Below the pieces are notes generated by a model, which did no database searches, was not told the origin of the DNA, and worked only from the letters and a program-made list of their open reading frames with translations. From Stenocarpella maydis (taxonomy: Eukaryota > Ascomycota > Sordariomycetes > Diaporthales > Diaporthaceae), in NCBI GenBank assembly GCA_002270565.1, contig NQMI01000103.1, positions 1-64,000 of the forward strand: a stretch of DNA of 64,000 nt, in the 5' to 3' direction. Position 1 is the first letter of the stretch. The number at the start of each line of letters is the position of its first letter. Positions 33,501 through 45,056 of this stretch are shown here, in pieces. The position numbers and the translations under genes are program-made.

Positions 33501-33576
33501 CAAGGGGCCTCACCGGGAACCCTTTCCCAAGCAGGGCTGGCATCGAGCATCCCGCTCGCTCGCAAGATTTACAAAG
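27542..33576. other. Gene-poor region of about 6 kb
   Basis: No gene family is recognisable on either strand. Composition is mixed, with GC-rich patches (31330-31450, 32640-33100) but not RIP-like. The longest plus-strand frame (30473-30943, 156 codons) is Arg/Ser-rich, interrupted by C and T homopolymers, and lacks motifs. The final 300 bases hold a CA microsatellite (about 33364-33386) and CT-rich promoter-like sequence before the next gene. Confidence 0.5.
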
Positions 33577-34981
33577 ATGGCCTGGCCGTCCATTCTCGTC
33601 TCCACGCAGAGGCGAGCCCTCTCTGTGGACCAGGACGTGCTCATGACGCACCTGGTGGTGTGGCTCCTCGGCCTGGTGTCAGGCATCCTCCTCGGCCTGC
33701 GCCTATTCACAAAGTGGCTCAGGGAGCAGCAGCTGTGGTCAGACGACGGCTTCCTGATAGCGTCGTGGGTAAGTCACACGTGCCCCTTGCCCGCGCCTCC
33801 CTCCAGCAGCAGACGCCTAGGAGCTTCACAAAGACTGACACCGGGCAATAAAGGTCGTCATAATCTTCTACGCGGCCATCGCATCCCTGGAGCTAGCCCT
33901 GGGCGCCGGCAGGCGGCAGGCCGCGTCCTCGTCCTCACCACCACCGCAGGCGCCCTCGGCGCTCCTCCTGCTGGACAACGTGGCCCGCAGCCTCGCCCTG
34001 ACGGCCGCGGCGTGGAGCAAGACCTCTGTCGCCTGCACGCTCCTCCGGCTGCAGTCGCCGCGCCTGGTCCGCGCCGCGCTGTACACCATCGCCGTTCTCG
34101 TCAACGCCGTGCTGGCGGGGGCGGCCATCGCGCACTGGCTGCGGTGCAGGCCGATCGCGGCGGGCTGGGGGGGCGGCGAGGGGAGCTGCTGGGCGGCCGG
34201 CGTGCAGGACATCGTGGGGCTCGGCGCGCACGTCTTCTCTGCGGCCATGGACCTTGCTCTGGTGGTTGTCGCATGGCAGGTTCTGTGGACGAAGGGGCTC
34301 AGCGTGTGGGAGAAGGCTGGGGTTGGGGCTCTGATGGCCTTGGGTATGCTGTGAGTTTATTTCCTCCGACATTGCTGGGCCGCTGCGATGAAGGCGAAGA
34401 CGGAGGGGAGAAGACAGGAGACAAGACAAAAAACCCCCCATGAGAAAACAGATGGCTGACACGAACGACACAGGGCCAGCGCAACGTCGTCGGTGACAGC
34501 CGTCCAGATCTTTACCCTCACCGACAGCAACTTCCAGGCAGCAAACATCAACGTCCTGCTCTGGGCCGCGACAGAGCCAAACATCACCGTCGTCCTGGCC
34601 GCCCTCCCGACGCTGCGCCTGCTGAGGGCCCACCCCTCGCGCGGCCACACCCGCCACCACCGGAAGCTCTTCTCGCGCGACAAGATCCGCGTCCTGCGGG
34701 CCGCCGAGGGCAGGGCGAGCCCCATGGCGGACGGCACGCCGCTGCCAATCTTCAAGCAGCACGCGGCGGCCAGCCCGGCGGGCACGGCGCCGAGGCGCCC
34801 TCCGCGCCCCACGTCGAGCCAGAGCTTCTGGACCGACAGCTCGTCCATCCTCAAGGGCGGGGGGGACTGCCATAAGTGCCGGGGCCTGGCGCACGAGGCG
34901 TCCACCGAGGAGCTGACACAGCAGTCGCCCATGTACAGCCCCGTCCGGGACAACCATGCCCCCTATCAGCCGGGGGAGGTT

Positions 34982-35015
<34 letters not shown>

Positions 35016-35367
35016 AGAACAACAACACTAACATCAGCCCGGGGGCCGCAGGTCCAGGCCGCGACACGCTCAAGCCCAGCACGAACGGCAGGCGGCTGAC
35101 GCCGCTCGAGGAGGAGACGAGCCTGAGGGGGTCGAGTGTGTACGGCGGCGGCGGCATGATGACGATGATGGGGAGCAGCATCGACAACAAAAACTACGCG
35201 AGAAACTTTGACAGCTACTACATCAGCAACATCAGCGGCACCATCAACAAGAACAACAACAACACCCGCCGCTCCAGCTCAAAGTATAGCACGGGGGCGT
35301 TCATAGACACGTACGGGCCCCAGGCCAGGAACGTCGTCGAGGGGATGGAGCTGATTGTGCCCCTGAG

Positions 35368-35409
<42 letters not shown>

Positions 35410-35629
35410 GGAGGAGGAGGAGGAGGACAGGCGGAACCAGCAGTGGGACCAGTACCCGACGCAGTACCAGCCGCCACCGCCACCGCCACCGCAGCAGCAG
35501 AGCCCAACGGCCAGCGCGGCCCCCGGCCGCCAGCAGGCGTCCCACCGGCGCAGGCCCCCCGTGACCGAGACGCCGAGATACCTGGCGCCGCCCGTGACGG
35601 CGACGGGCGGGTACGGCGGGATGCTGTGA
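33577..35629 (+). CDS. Pth11-like receptor with long Q/N-rich cytosolic tail
   Basis: Exons 33577-33768, 33854-34350 and 34474-35629 give 614 residues; all introns are GT..AG and every junction keeps frame. The N-terminal half has about seven membrane segments of the fungal rhodopsin-like family, starting VVWLLGLVSGILLGLRLF, with the conserved WSDDGFLIAS loop between helices 1 and 2, and further helices such as ALYTIAVLVNAVLAGAAIA. There is no CFEM domain and no clear signal peptide, so it belongs to the non-CFEM class. The last 300 residues are disordered, with an (NS)n/polyN run, a perfect (CAG)13 polyQ run (35369-35407), an acidic REEEEED block and polyPro. Such receptors are thought to act at the plasma membrane as environmental sensors; ligand unknown. 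A perfect 17-bp hairpin lies 38 bp past the stop. Confidence 0.85.
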
Positions 35630-35667
35630 TGGTCCCAAAAACCATTGTCGTCCAACAAAAGAAAAAA

Positions 35668-35710
35668 GCTGCCCGGCCTGTCATAGCAGCCCGATGACAG
35701 GCCGGGCAGC
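35668..35710. other. Perfect 17-bp inverted repeat (hairpin) in 3' UTR
   Basis: Arms at 35668-35684 and 35694-35710 are exact reverse complements (GCTGCCCGGCCTGTCAT) around a 9-base loop. It lies 38 bp downstream of the receptor stop codon, so it is probably transcribed. A stable RNA stem, a transcription end signal or a remnant of a small inverted-repeat element are all possible. Confidence 0.9.
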
Positions 35711-36232
35711 ACCTGGCCACCAGGCCTAGGTCCGTTGGCAACCTTTGCCTTCCCCTCCCCTCCCCCCTTTTCTAAGGCTCAAAATCAGGGAGCGAGGCGT
35801 TTTAGAGTCCGCAGGGTTCCTCACCAGGCCACACTAGAGGTGATTCTTCTCTTTCTTGGGGCGACGGGTCTGACTTGTTCTCAAAATATCCCCATGTAAT
35901 TAGCTACCTTTAGAAAAGGTGCAAGGTTGATACCCGTTTCCCTCTTCCCTCTCATGTCATCGCATCGGGTCTCTCTCTCCCCTTTCTGGGCGCCTCTATC
36001 TAGATATCACGAGACAGATAGATTAATAAATGAAAGCAAAAGCGGTCTATTGACATTCCGTGAGCACGACCCATGTGTCATCTAGCGACCAATTATTGGT
36101 TTGTTCGTAAATGCCCAGGTGGCAAGTAACTAGACAAGAACCACCCTATCCGGTGCCTATATTATGCTGCCGAGCCATGAAGCCGTTTCAGACGCCCCTT
36201 TTGTGAGTGCAAATTGTATATGTTGGTAAGGT

Positions 36233-36234
<2 letters not shown>

Positions 36235-36266
<32 letters not shown>
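36235..36266. repeat. (TG)16 microsatellite
   Basis: Uninterrupted TG dinucleotide repeat between the two convergent genes. Confidence 0.95.
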
Positions 36267-36267
<1 letters not shown>

Positions 36268-36614
36268 TGGTGGTCGATCCTTCTTACTTCCAGCTTTCAT
36301 TACACCTTGGATTTATTAGACCACACAACACTACGTGAACCCTGCGCAGATGCCATCCAAGTTCCCCATTATGCCCAAGAGACCTGTTCGTTACGTGATC
36401 ATCATTAGCCCCAGCCCCAAGAGAAAAGCTTGTGAGAAAGTTTCGTTGTTTTCGTTTCAGTCGTAGAATATCAAAGGCATCAAAAGACATGCAAAAGACC
36501 GGCGACAGCACGCCGCCCCTCTTCTTGGGTCCCTGTCAAGTTCGTCATTCGTCACCTTGCAGACCACAACAGCGGTAGCGGCGGGGCGACCTAGGAGCTG
36601 TGGGGCTGTGGCTG

Positions 36615-37564
36615 CTACAAGCCGAATATCCTGCTGAAGCGGCCGGCCCTCTTCTGGGCGTTGGCAGAGTCCTGGCTCATCATGCTGGGCTGTTCGCTTT
36701 GGGCACTCACGGTGCGCTGGCTCCTCATCGCCGGCGTCTGTCCCCCCATGGGGCCCCCTCCCCCACCACCTCCATTGTGCATGCCCCTGGAGCCGTCCAT
36801 CATGTCATGGCGGCTCGTGAGGTTCGGCGTGGACGGTATGGGCGGGATGCCGTTGCCGTTGCCGTTGAGGGCGGTAAAGTCGCCCCTCAGGGCCCTCTCC
36901 ACGTCGTGGTACTGGCGCCGGTAGTCGTCGTGCTTGGCCTTGGCATCGAGGAAGCGCGCCTCAGCCTCGCGCTGGCGCTCCTGCAGCTGGCGCAGCTCCT
37001 CGTCCAGCGAGGCCATGTTGGCCTGCGCCTCGGCCATGAGGATGCCGTACTCGGTCACCTTGGCGTCCAGGGGCTGCAGCACGCTCGACGTGATGCTCGG
37101 CGTGGGCAGGCGCTGGATGTGTGCCACCGGAGACAGCGGGGACTCGGGGCTGACGGGCCGGCCGCCGGTCGACGACGCGCGGCCAATGCCGTTGGTGGAG
37201 GGCCGCCCCACGTCCTTGGCCACGGCCTGCTGCTGCAGCGGCCGACGCTGCTGCAGCTGCTGCTGCTGCTGTTGCTGCTGCAGCTGGGCCTGCTGGGCCT
37301 GCCTGTAGCGGGCGGCGTCGATGTCGACCTTATTGAGCGGGGGGTTCCCGTCGTCGAGGGAGCGAGGGCCGTGCTGCGAGCCGCTGCAGCTGGGTGGTCT
37401 GGAGCCGCGCGGGCCCTGGGCGTTGCGGGCGGCGGCGGCGATCTGCTGGGTGGTGATTGGGCCATTGCCGTTGCCGTTGGTGGTGCCGTTGCGGGCGTTG
37501 TCGGGCAGCCTGGGCTGGCCCTGCTGCTGCTGGATGGGAGAGACCTGCATGGCCATGTTTGCGA

Positions 37565-37619
<55 letters not shown>

Positions 37620-37931
37620 GCTGCTGTTGCTGCTGCTGCTGCTGTGGTCGCGGTGGTGGTGGCGAGGGCGGGGCTCGGGGTCGGGGTCGGTGTAGTCGTA
37701 GTAGTTTGGGTATGTGACGGGGGCGCGGAGGCGGTCTGGCTCGGAGTCGGTGGTGCTGCCGGAGGAGATGGAGCTCGTCTTGTTGCGCAGGGTGTAGGGG
37801 GCGCGGACCGGTGGCATCAGGTAGCCGTTTGTGTTTGAGTCGAAGTCGAAGTCGATCTTGGGAGGGGATGAGCGCTCGAACTGGTCCCTCTGTCGATCAC
37901 GTTGTACGCGTGGCTTGGATGGGGAGCTCAT
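36615..37931 (-). CDS. Unknown Q/N-rich protein with short coiled coil
   Basis: A single exon of 438 codons starts at ATG 37931 (GGTGAGATGAGCTCC). I do not recognise the family. Order: basic N-terminus, an MPPVRAPYTLRNKTSSISSGS motif around residues 39-59, an acidic/His-rich stretch, a run of about 18 Asn from a perfect (AAC)n repeat (plus-strand positions about 37566-37620), Gln-rich blocks, and a Pro/Ser segment. A predicted coiled coil (about residues 290-345, rich in Glu/Gln/Leu/Arg, EYGILMAEAQANMASLDEEL) follows. It ends with a Gly-rich loop and a C-terminus RAGRFSRIFGL that looks like a short amphipathic basic helix. Clear, non-repetitive motifs at both ends argue it is a real gene. The upstream region is very rich in GA and CT tracts. 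It is convergent with the Pth11-like receptor, with 985 bp between stops. Confidence 0.75.
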
Positions 37932-40900
37932 CTCACCTCATGGGATGGACGTGAATCGCATGCGGGTTTCGGCGGTGGGTTGTATGTGTTTTGTATGTAT
38001 GTATGGATGGATGGATGCGGATGTGTGCACGCAAGTATGTAGATACAGACTGGCAGAAGAAGAGGCAGGCAGGCGACAAGCGAGCGAGGGTGTGGTGCAA
38101 CGAGTCGCGTGGTGTGGGAAACGGACGAGCGAACACGAGAGAGAAAGGGAAACAAACAGAGAAGAAGAAGAGGGCGCCGCTTGGGTGGAGGGCTACGTGT
38201 TGAGTGAGCAGCACGGGGAATTCGCTGTCCGATGTGTTGGCGAGAAGACAGACGGACGAACAGCGTCGGCAGCAGGAAACAAGATGGTGGGGGGAGCCAG
38301 GCTTGGGCGGTGGTCAATGTGGCAGGTGGGGTGGCTGGGGCACACAAGCCCGACGAGCCGCTGCCCAAGCTGCAGCACACGTCAACCTACTACGGAGTAC
38401 GTACCCGAGCAACTAACCCATCATCACTATCCTCACCAGCTGCAGAAATCACTGCAGGGCTGCTTGATTTTCCGAGAGAGTTGGTATATTCAGATGCTTC
38501 TACATAGTACGTAGCAGACCAACTTGAATACATGCAGAGTCGTGGCATTGCAGGCTCACATGCAGGGGAGAGCACAGCGACAAGGCAAACAACACCAAGA
38601 CCGACTGTCTTGGATCCGTCCATTTGTCCGTCCACTCCCGGATGGGTGCAAGGCAAGGAAAACTCAAATCATCCAGCCAACTACCTGCTCCCATCCGCAC
38701 AGATTCCTCCGGCTGCAAGCTGTCGTCGACAAATACGAGCCCGCCATCGTACCACACAGTTAGTTACTTGGCGGAGTAGATGGTGGTGTCAGGGTGTGTA
38801 GCATCCCGACACAGCACGTCATTGTGTCTTCATACTGTCGCACCGTACTGTGCCCATCATCAGCCGTGCTCTATTTATGTACTTGCACTACACAGTACGA
38901 AGTTTACAAGCAGTGCCGAGATCTTAGTCCTAACTTTTCATTTGTGTTGCACCCGCAGTCTTGTGCAGTCATCGGTCGTGATTTGCGTCTTCTTCTATTA
39001 ATTCGAACTTGTGGGCCTGAGGATAGTGCGTGCAGGTAGCGGGTAATAAATATTTAAACAAGAGACCATAGAAAAGGTACATAGGTACCTGGACTGTGTA
39101 GTATACATAGTACTCCTACTAAGAATACTTACATTGATCAACAGGGACCTACCCTATCCCACCTCGGGCACTCCCGACATCTGAACCAGCAACCAGCCAC
39201 CCCAGCTGCCCAGCCACCCTGCAGGGGGAACTCAACGATCCCGGCACTAGCCACTTTTGTAAGCTCGATCCCAAGTTGCAGCCACGCTATTCAGGTATGG
39301 GTATGGCTATATAGTAGGGACGCTTTGAACCGACCTCATCACTGAGAACCGCGGGGTGGATCCTCGCTTAACCCCCGAAACCAACTCCGTGTACGTACCT
39401 AGGATGTTCTTCGAAATACCCTGAAATCCCAACCCCAGTCCCACCACGAGCAAACGCCGACCATGGCGTAATGGATGGACCATTTTCTGCGTGGACGAGC
39501 CTGCTAGAACCATACCAGTAGTTGGTCCACGATGGGAAGGAGGGGACTTCAGCACCTCATGTAGCAGGTTGGCCCAGGGCTGAGTAAGACGAGGCGCACA
39601 TCTCATGACGAGGCGCACGTTTTACCGGGATTTGAAGTGCTGATTCAAGAAGCTAAGTCTCGCTGATGGCAGAGCCCTAGGCAATAAACAACACACCGGT
39701 GAGGTCATACTACCAGATATCCATAATAGACTATTCATATTCGGTAATCTGACTTAAAGCTTCTGCATCTTGATCAGAAATAGTGACGGGAAACGGCCTT
39801 GGATAGGTTGATCTTCGCCGAGAACATCACTCCGAGTCAAAGTCCGTCTAGCGACTCCAGTAGTACAGGTCACTCGATAGGTTGGTGTGAAAAGCATACA
39901 TCAACACAGATTCGTGGCAAATTTATGCATCTAGTATAGAGGCAAGAGGGAGAATTTAATAGCTAGTATATACTAGGCTTATTTTCTCAGATAATAATTT
40001 CAGGCCAAGACCTAAGCATATATATGGTCTGATCAATTTAGGGGTTAGTTGATTCATCTATAGTCGGCATCCAATTTCCGTATACGTATACCCAGATTGA
40101 TGTTAGTTGAGCGGTCAAAAAGTTGTTGATAACTACTCGGATCATACATCTGCGAGTACGGTCCACCTAGAACTATGGCGTTCTAGCTCTACAATTTCTT
40201 ACTACCATCGCTGTCAGCCAACAGCAGACGCTAGCCGTTCTTTCGAACTGCGATTTCGTGCTTGCATTATCAGCTTTCAATTTAGGATGAGGGAAAAGCC
40301 GTTACAATGGAACAGCAGGCTACTTCTGCCGCAGCGCCAAATTGCAAAGTTAATTCGTTGACTGCACGGTATGTTTGTACCTTGTCGGTTAGTACCTGCT
40401 CCTCAACCTTTAGTAGGAATACTGCATTCTGCATGGTCGAGGCCCTAATGATGGCAACCAGCATGTCCACTCCCAGCCTCTTCATTAGCTATGTCGTGTA
40501 CTACAATCAGCATCGGCAAGTATATAAAAGGGGCTGCAAATGCAGAGCTGTGGCACACCGGGCCAACAACCTGGCCTGAGGAGGCCCTGGGCTGGGTCGA
40601 GAGGCTCGATCCCTTCTTGAGAGCTGATATAGACACGTACCCCTGCCAATGATTTAGGATCGGTAAGCGCTACAGCCATATATGACTGGGTTGTGCATTG
40701 TACCACGTCGGCAAATTGTGCCAGGGTGGTCGGCAACAATACGTTGCAATTTTCAAGTGAATGCAGTGGCCAATCGACTGCTGGGACTCTGAAACGGAGT
40801 TGATAAAGGCACAGCTGTCCCAGCACATCAAGAATGCTGGACTGCATCGGCTCCTTGTCATATTGCACAAATCAGCACGCTTCCACTTAGCGACTCGTCT

Positions 40901-41888
40901 GCTCCTGAAGCCCGCATCACTTCCCTACCTATCTTGCACTGTCCATTGACAACATCCCTTCTTGGAAGAAGATGGGCAGTTCAATTGAACATCAAATCCC
41001 GGAAAGGAATCGGTGGTTCGACTCGGAACTTAGAACTAGCAAATATGACGACTTCGGAGACGCTTACGACGATTATGATGAACTTGCTAAGACGTGGAAC
41101 GTTAAGCCAAAGGGTGATCAAGGCTACCTCACATTTGTCAAGCAAGCGTCGAAATCGCATTAGATAGACATGGCACTTTTGGCAGACTTTATGCAAATCG
41201 GAAAAATATCTTGAAACTGGAAAGAGCACCGTGAGGCACAGAACGGCAGGGTGAATATGCACGTATTAGAGTATTTCAAAGATGAGAAGAAATTAGAGGC
41301 AATGCATTCTATAGACATACCGGGTTTTGGGACTGAGAGATTGAGAGACCAGCTTTTAGACAAAACTTCGCCCGAAGCGTCTTTCCGCCTTTATGTTGTG
41401 GAGGACCTCTCCCGAGAGTGACATCTAGTGTAACAGCTTGAGTCTATTTATGACCATAGTCTCGTTCCATGGCAGCACAAGGCAGTTCCAGATGTCTTGT
41501 ATCAGTCTGCGGAACTATTACATGAGAGCACTTGAGTGATAAATTGCCTGTGATGGTGGCATTTCTGAACATTTAGCTTGTCTGCTTCATGTTGGGAGAG
41601 TTGGAAATAGCGCAATGAAATACTCGAAGTGAGTTCAACGGTTCGCAAGATCACACATTGACGTGACGTGACTGCCGGTTCTCTCGCCTTCTCCGGATCC
41701 CTCCAGGGCTTTGAGCCTTAGGTACATAGGTATATAGATAACTGGTTCAAGCGGGAGATTACCCAACTCTCCTGTCTCTCAGAGACACCCCCCCCCCGCC
41801 ACAAAAAGACCACCTCTATGTGCTGGACCTGTGACAGACCCATTTCAATCTTTCGGGGGTCTTCCAACTTTTTAACAAGACAATTGAA
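37932..41888. other. Promoter of the Q/N-rich gene and gene-poor region
   Basis: 37932-38400 is purine-rich on the plus strand and contains GTAT/GGAT microrepeats near 37995-38015; it is the likely 5' leader and promoter of the minus-strand gene. Beyond 38520 no gene is recognisable. Small open frames, for example 40972-41163 (63 codons, acidic, DDFGDAYDDYDEL), may be chance or exon fragments. A C9 run lies near 41790. Confidence 0.45.
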
Positions 41889-42374
41889 TCAATTCTCCTC
41901 CACTCGGCCCCAAAGATGTCTTTCCCAGTCCCCCGCATAGGGGTGGCGACGCAGCGTGCCATCTTCCACGGACCCATCTCCGATACAGAAGCGGTCGAAA
42001 ACCCAGATAGTTCTAGCCGCCTGGAACGGCATGCAGCGATGCAGACCACGCCCGTTACATTCGGCATAGAGGATCCTTTCGTTGTTGAACATGATGATAC
42101 CGGTGCCTAGGCATGACCAGCATTCTACCATTCTGCCGGTGCTGACACAGGCGTTGTAGTGTAGGATCCATCCGTATATCCGGGGCACTCGGCTAACAAG
42201 GCCGCTACCGTCGCAGAGGAATCATTTACTAGTTCGCCCGTTGCAGTTCAGACACGGTCTCTCCACCCAAATGCCTCATGGAGCTCCAATGTTCCAGCTA
42301 CACCTCCGGCATAGGTCGTCCGGATTGGGGCTTCCAGCTCCGGCCGGACAATGTTTTGGGGCGGAGGTATCCAT
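41889..42374 (-). pseudogene. Cys-motif ORF (CxxCxGxG-like repeats) with two in-frame TGA codons
   Basis: One minus-strand frame of 162 codons runs from ATG 42374 to a stop at 41889 and is interrupted only by TGA at 42278-42276 and 42224-42222. Across the TGA codons it keeps a repeated zinc-binding-like pattern: CRRCSWNIG, CLNCNGRT, FLCDGSGL, CWSCLGTG and AECNGRG. This resembles the four CxxCxGxG repeats of the DnaJ cysteine-rich domain, although two repeats lack the first Cys. A conserved-looking tail (RTIWVFDRFCIGDG) follows. No GT..AG intron removes either TGA without being too short. The simplest reading is a recently inactivated gene for a small Cys-rich protein of unknown function. Confidence 0.45.
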
Positions 42375-43844
42375 AACTATGTGTCCTTACTCCTGTCAAA
42401 GATTGGGCGCGATGATCCCGGGTTGTTAGTCCTCGTGGAGATCACCTGGGGCGCACATAGAAGCGGTTGGAGATGCTCAATTCTGGTACTCCCGTCAGCC
42501 TAAGTATTTTCTGGCTGTATCACGGCTGTCAGCTTGTGGCTCCAGGGCAGTATATCGGCTTTGCTGTCTGTATTGTGTGTTTTGATGTTGGCCAAGCCTT
42601 GAGGTTTCGATGGTTTTGGAAAATTCTCAGTGGCAAAGGGGAGCGACAAAGTCCTTTATATAGCCTTCGTCGGCATTGCTTACCACAGGCGCCCCATCAC
42701 AACTTACAGAAGCCCTAGAATCGTGACGGTGACTGGGGCTGTGACTGAGCGCGGATGTAACTGGAGTTCTACGGCGGCAGCTTCTTACACTCACCGGCTC
42801 GATGTGACCAACATTTTCGGATGAAAGGAATAATGAAGAATTGAATATGACATGGGAGAATCATTACGCATGTTTGAGAGCAGATATCAAGAATTAATGG
42901 TCGCGTTGCCGACTTTGAGATGGTCGATTTGATCATACCTAAAAGCTGTTTGGCACTGAAGATATATGGAGGCAGCCATAGGCGACTGGAAGTATATTTA
43001 TTAAGAAATCTCTGAGTATCACAGATAGGATATAGCATCGGCGAAGCTGACCGGAACTCTCCCCCCAGAAATCTATCTTTGTGGGGTTGGCAGCCCTGAC
43101 CGCTTAGTCGAATTGTCTGTGGGCTTTTCCGTTAGCAAACCAAAGAAGACACTAGGGAGAAAGCTCCCGGATACTTTTCCCTGGTTCAAATATCGAAAGG
43201 TCAAATTTCAGTCCAGCAAAACGACACACAATATTACCCCAGTCGCGCCCACAGCCACAGGTAGACACATCCGTCCCTTCAGCAGGGACAGTGAGGGGAT
43301 CTTGTGAATACTGTGCGAGGACGGGAAACCGGAATGCGCTTACAGGCGACATATAGCGAGGGCCATTCCGTACAGAATGTCTTGAGCCGGGCTCGAATTC
43401 CTAGGGAATGTCTTACAAAACTTCGTTTTAGGAGGATGAGGGTCATCAAATAATGTAGATTGAATACTTCATACGAGAGGGGCTATTTTGGAAAATTCCA
43501 ATTCACAGAAACCTCTTTATTTTAGCCTAATTAGTAAAGAGCTTGAGTTGATGCTAGTCACTTGAGCAAATAAGGAGTCAGAGCTTGCTCCATCAACACT
43601 TCAAGCGCTCCGCCCAGGCCACTACAGCCTTCCATCCCTGTTTCTGCTCTGCCTTTCTGCTACCAGCAATTGTAATGGCACTAATATATTAGCTACACCG
43701 GAGGTCCAGAACGCATTCTGAATTATTCTGATTTTTTGGTGCTTTTCCTATTGCTATAGTGTAGCGGCATAGGTGGCTGTCTCAACAATACAAGTTCACT
43801 TTGCTCACTAGAGCTGCATTGGTAGCTATAAGACACCAGTTCAA
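42375..43844. other. Intergenic
   Basis: No gene is supported. Short frames on both strands lack motifs. Confidence 0.45.
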
Positions 43845-44319
43845 TTAGGACGCGGTTCTATGCAGAGAGTAAGATTTAGAAAGTCACTTCCGGGCAGACT
43901 CACCCGGAGAACTGGGCTCCAAGCCCCATCAAAAGCACATTCTGCTGTAGCGTGTCACTGGGTCCAGGTCTTTTATTGACAGCGGAGTCCGACTGGCTGC
44001 TCTGGTCGTGGCCCTCGCTGGATCGCGAGCTTGGGCTATATGTCGCCTGAGCGGATGTGGTGGATGAGGAGGGCCTGTACTTGTTAGCCTCGATCTTCTC
44101 AGTGAGATATCCGGACTGCTCTGCGCATACATTTTTGACTGCTTTATGTGCAAGTTTGTTGACAAGAGAATCAAGACGCGAACCTTGGATTGAATGATGA
44201 CTTGGAGGGGCAGAGAAGGGTGGTTCACCAACGCCTTTATACTTGTTGTGTGTCCCAAGTCGCGGGCTTCCGTGCCTCGGAAAGCCCATGATGGGGTACA
44301 ATTTGGTCGACAGTCGCAT
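43845..44319 (-). CDS. Hypothetical protein, two exons
   Basis: A frame from ATG 44319 runs 138 codons to a GTGAGT donor at 43903. An acceptor TGCATAG at 43858 leads to a four-codon last exon ending TAA, for 142 residues in total. It contains a basic helical segment (RLDSLVNKLAHKAVKNV), a Ser-rich middle (SSRSSEGHDQSSQSDS) and DTLQQNVLLMGLGAQFSG near the end. The helix followed by a Ser-rich linker resembles short uncharacterised fungal proteins, but I cannot name a family. The intron of 46 nt is short but acceptable. Confidence 0.35.
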
Positions 44320-45056
44320 TGAGATCTGACTACGAGCAAGGCCAAAATCTGGCCCATGATGTCAATCGAGGCTTGACCCGCCCATGCTGCAAGGCCTGGG
44401 CCAAAATCTGGCCTATAGGATGATCCCTTTCGCCGCAATGCCATTGTCTTGCCCCGTCACGGTGTTCAGCTGGCTGCCCGAGTTCTCCCCAAACCTTGTA
44501 CATAGTAAGACCAGACTCCACTTCCAAAATGCCCAAGGCTGTGTCTGTTTGCCGTCTGCGTGCTATCGATGAAGCCAGGGAGGCACCTAATTGGCCAGAT
44601 TTTGGTTCTTGAGGTGCGTTCCATCTGCATGGTAAGCAGGGATGCCTGCAGGAGAAGCGGGGGTGATCTTTCCGAGTTACACTACCTAGGTAAGTAAAGC
44701 TGTCACACAACTGGACCACGGGGAGGAAGAATATCATCTTGGCCCGGTCATGCCCTGTAACTGTGCTGATAGGACAGATTTTGGATTTCCCCCATTAAAG
44801 ATTCGCAGGCCCTTTATTTCATACACACAACTGGCACAGCCGCAGCGTCTTGGGCCTGTTGGTCCCTGGGTTCCAGCACCGGTTTTCTGATTGGCCACAA
44901 TTTGGCCACCCAGCACTGAGACAGGCCAGGAAGGGCACATCATTCCGAGGTCCATTCTCTATCCTCTCCTCTTTCAATCTCATCGCTGCCTGCGCAGCAC
45001 TGCACCACCTCCAGCTGGCCATTTTCCTTGTCCTTGCGATTGCTTATCAATCCATC
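44320..45056. other. Intergenic with repeated GGCCAAAATCTGGCC word
   Basis: The 15-nt word occurs at 44340-44354 and 44399-44413, with an inverted 13-nt partial copy at 44593-44605. It lies between two divergently oriented genes and could be a shared regulatory word or a small repeat. Confidence 0.5.

Noticed and set aside
33935..34957. Long minus-strand ORF opposite the Pth11-like receptor
   Set aside because: It is the GC-rich complement of a clear seven-helix coding sequence and lacks motifs, being Arg/Ala-rich as expected for a shadow.
36600..37838. 412-codon plus-strand ORF opposite the Q/N-rich gene
   Set aside because: Poly-Leu/Val runs are the antisense of the AAC and CAG repeats; the minus-strand frame has the meaningful termini.
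40445..40868. 127-codon minus-strand ORF
   Set aside because: No motif and no splice context; an opposite-strand frame of similar length is equally open.
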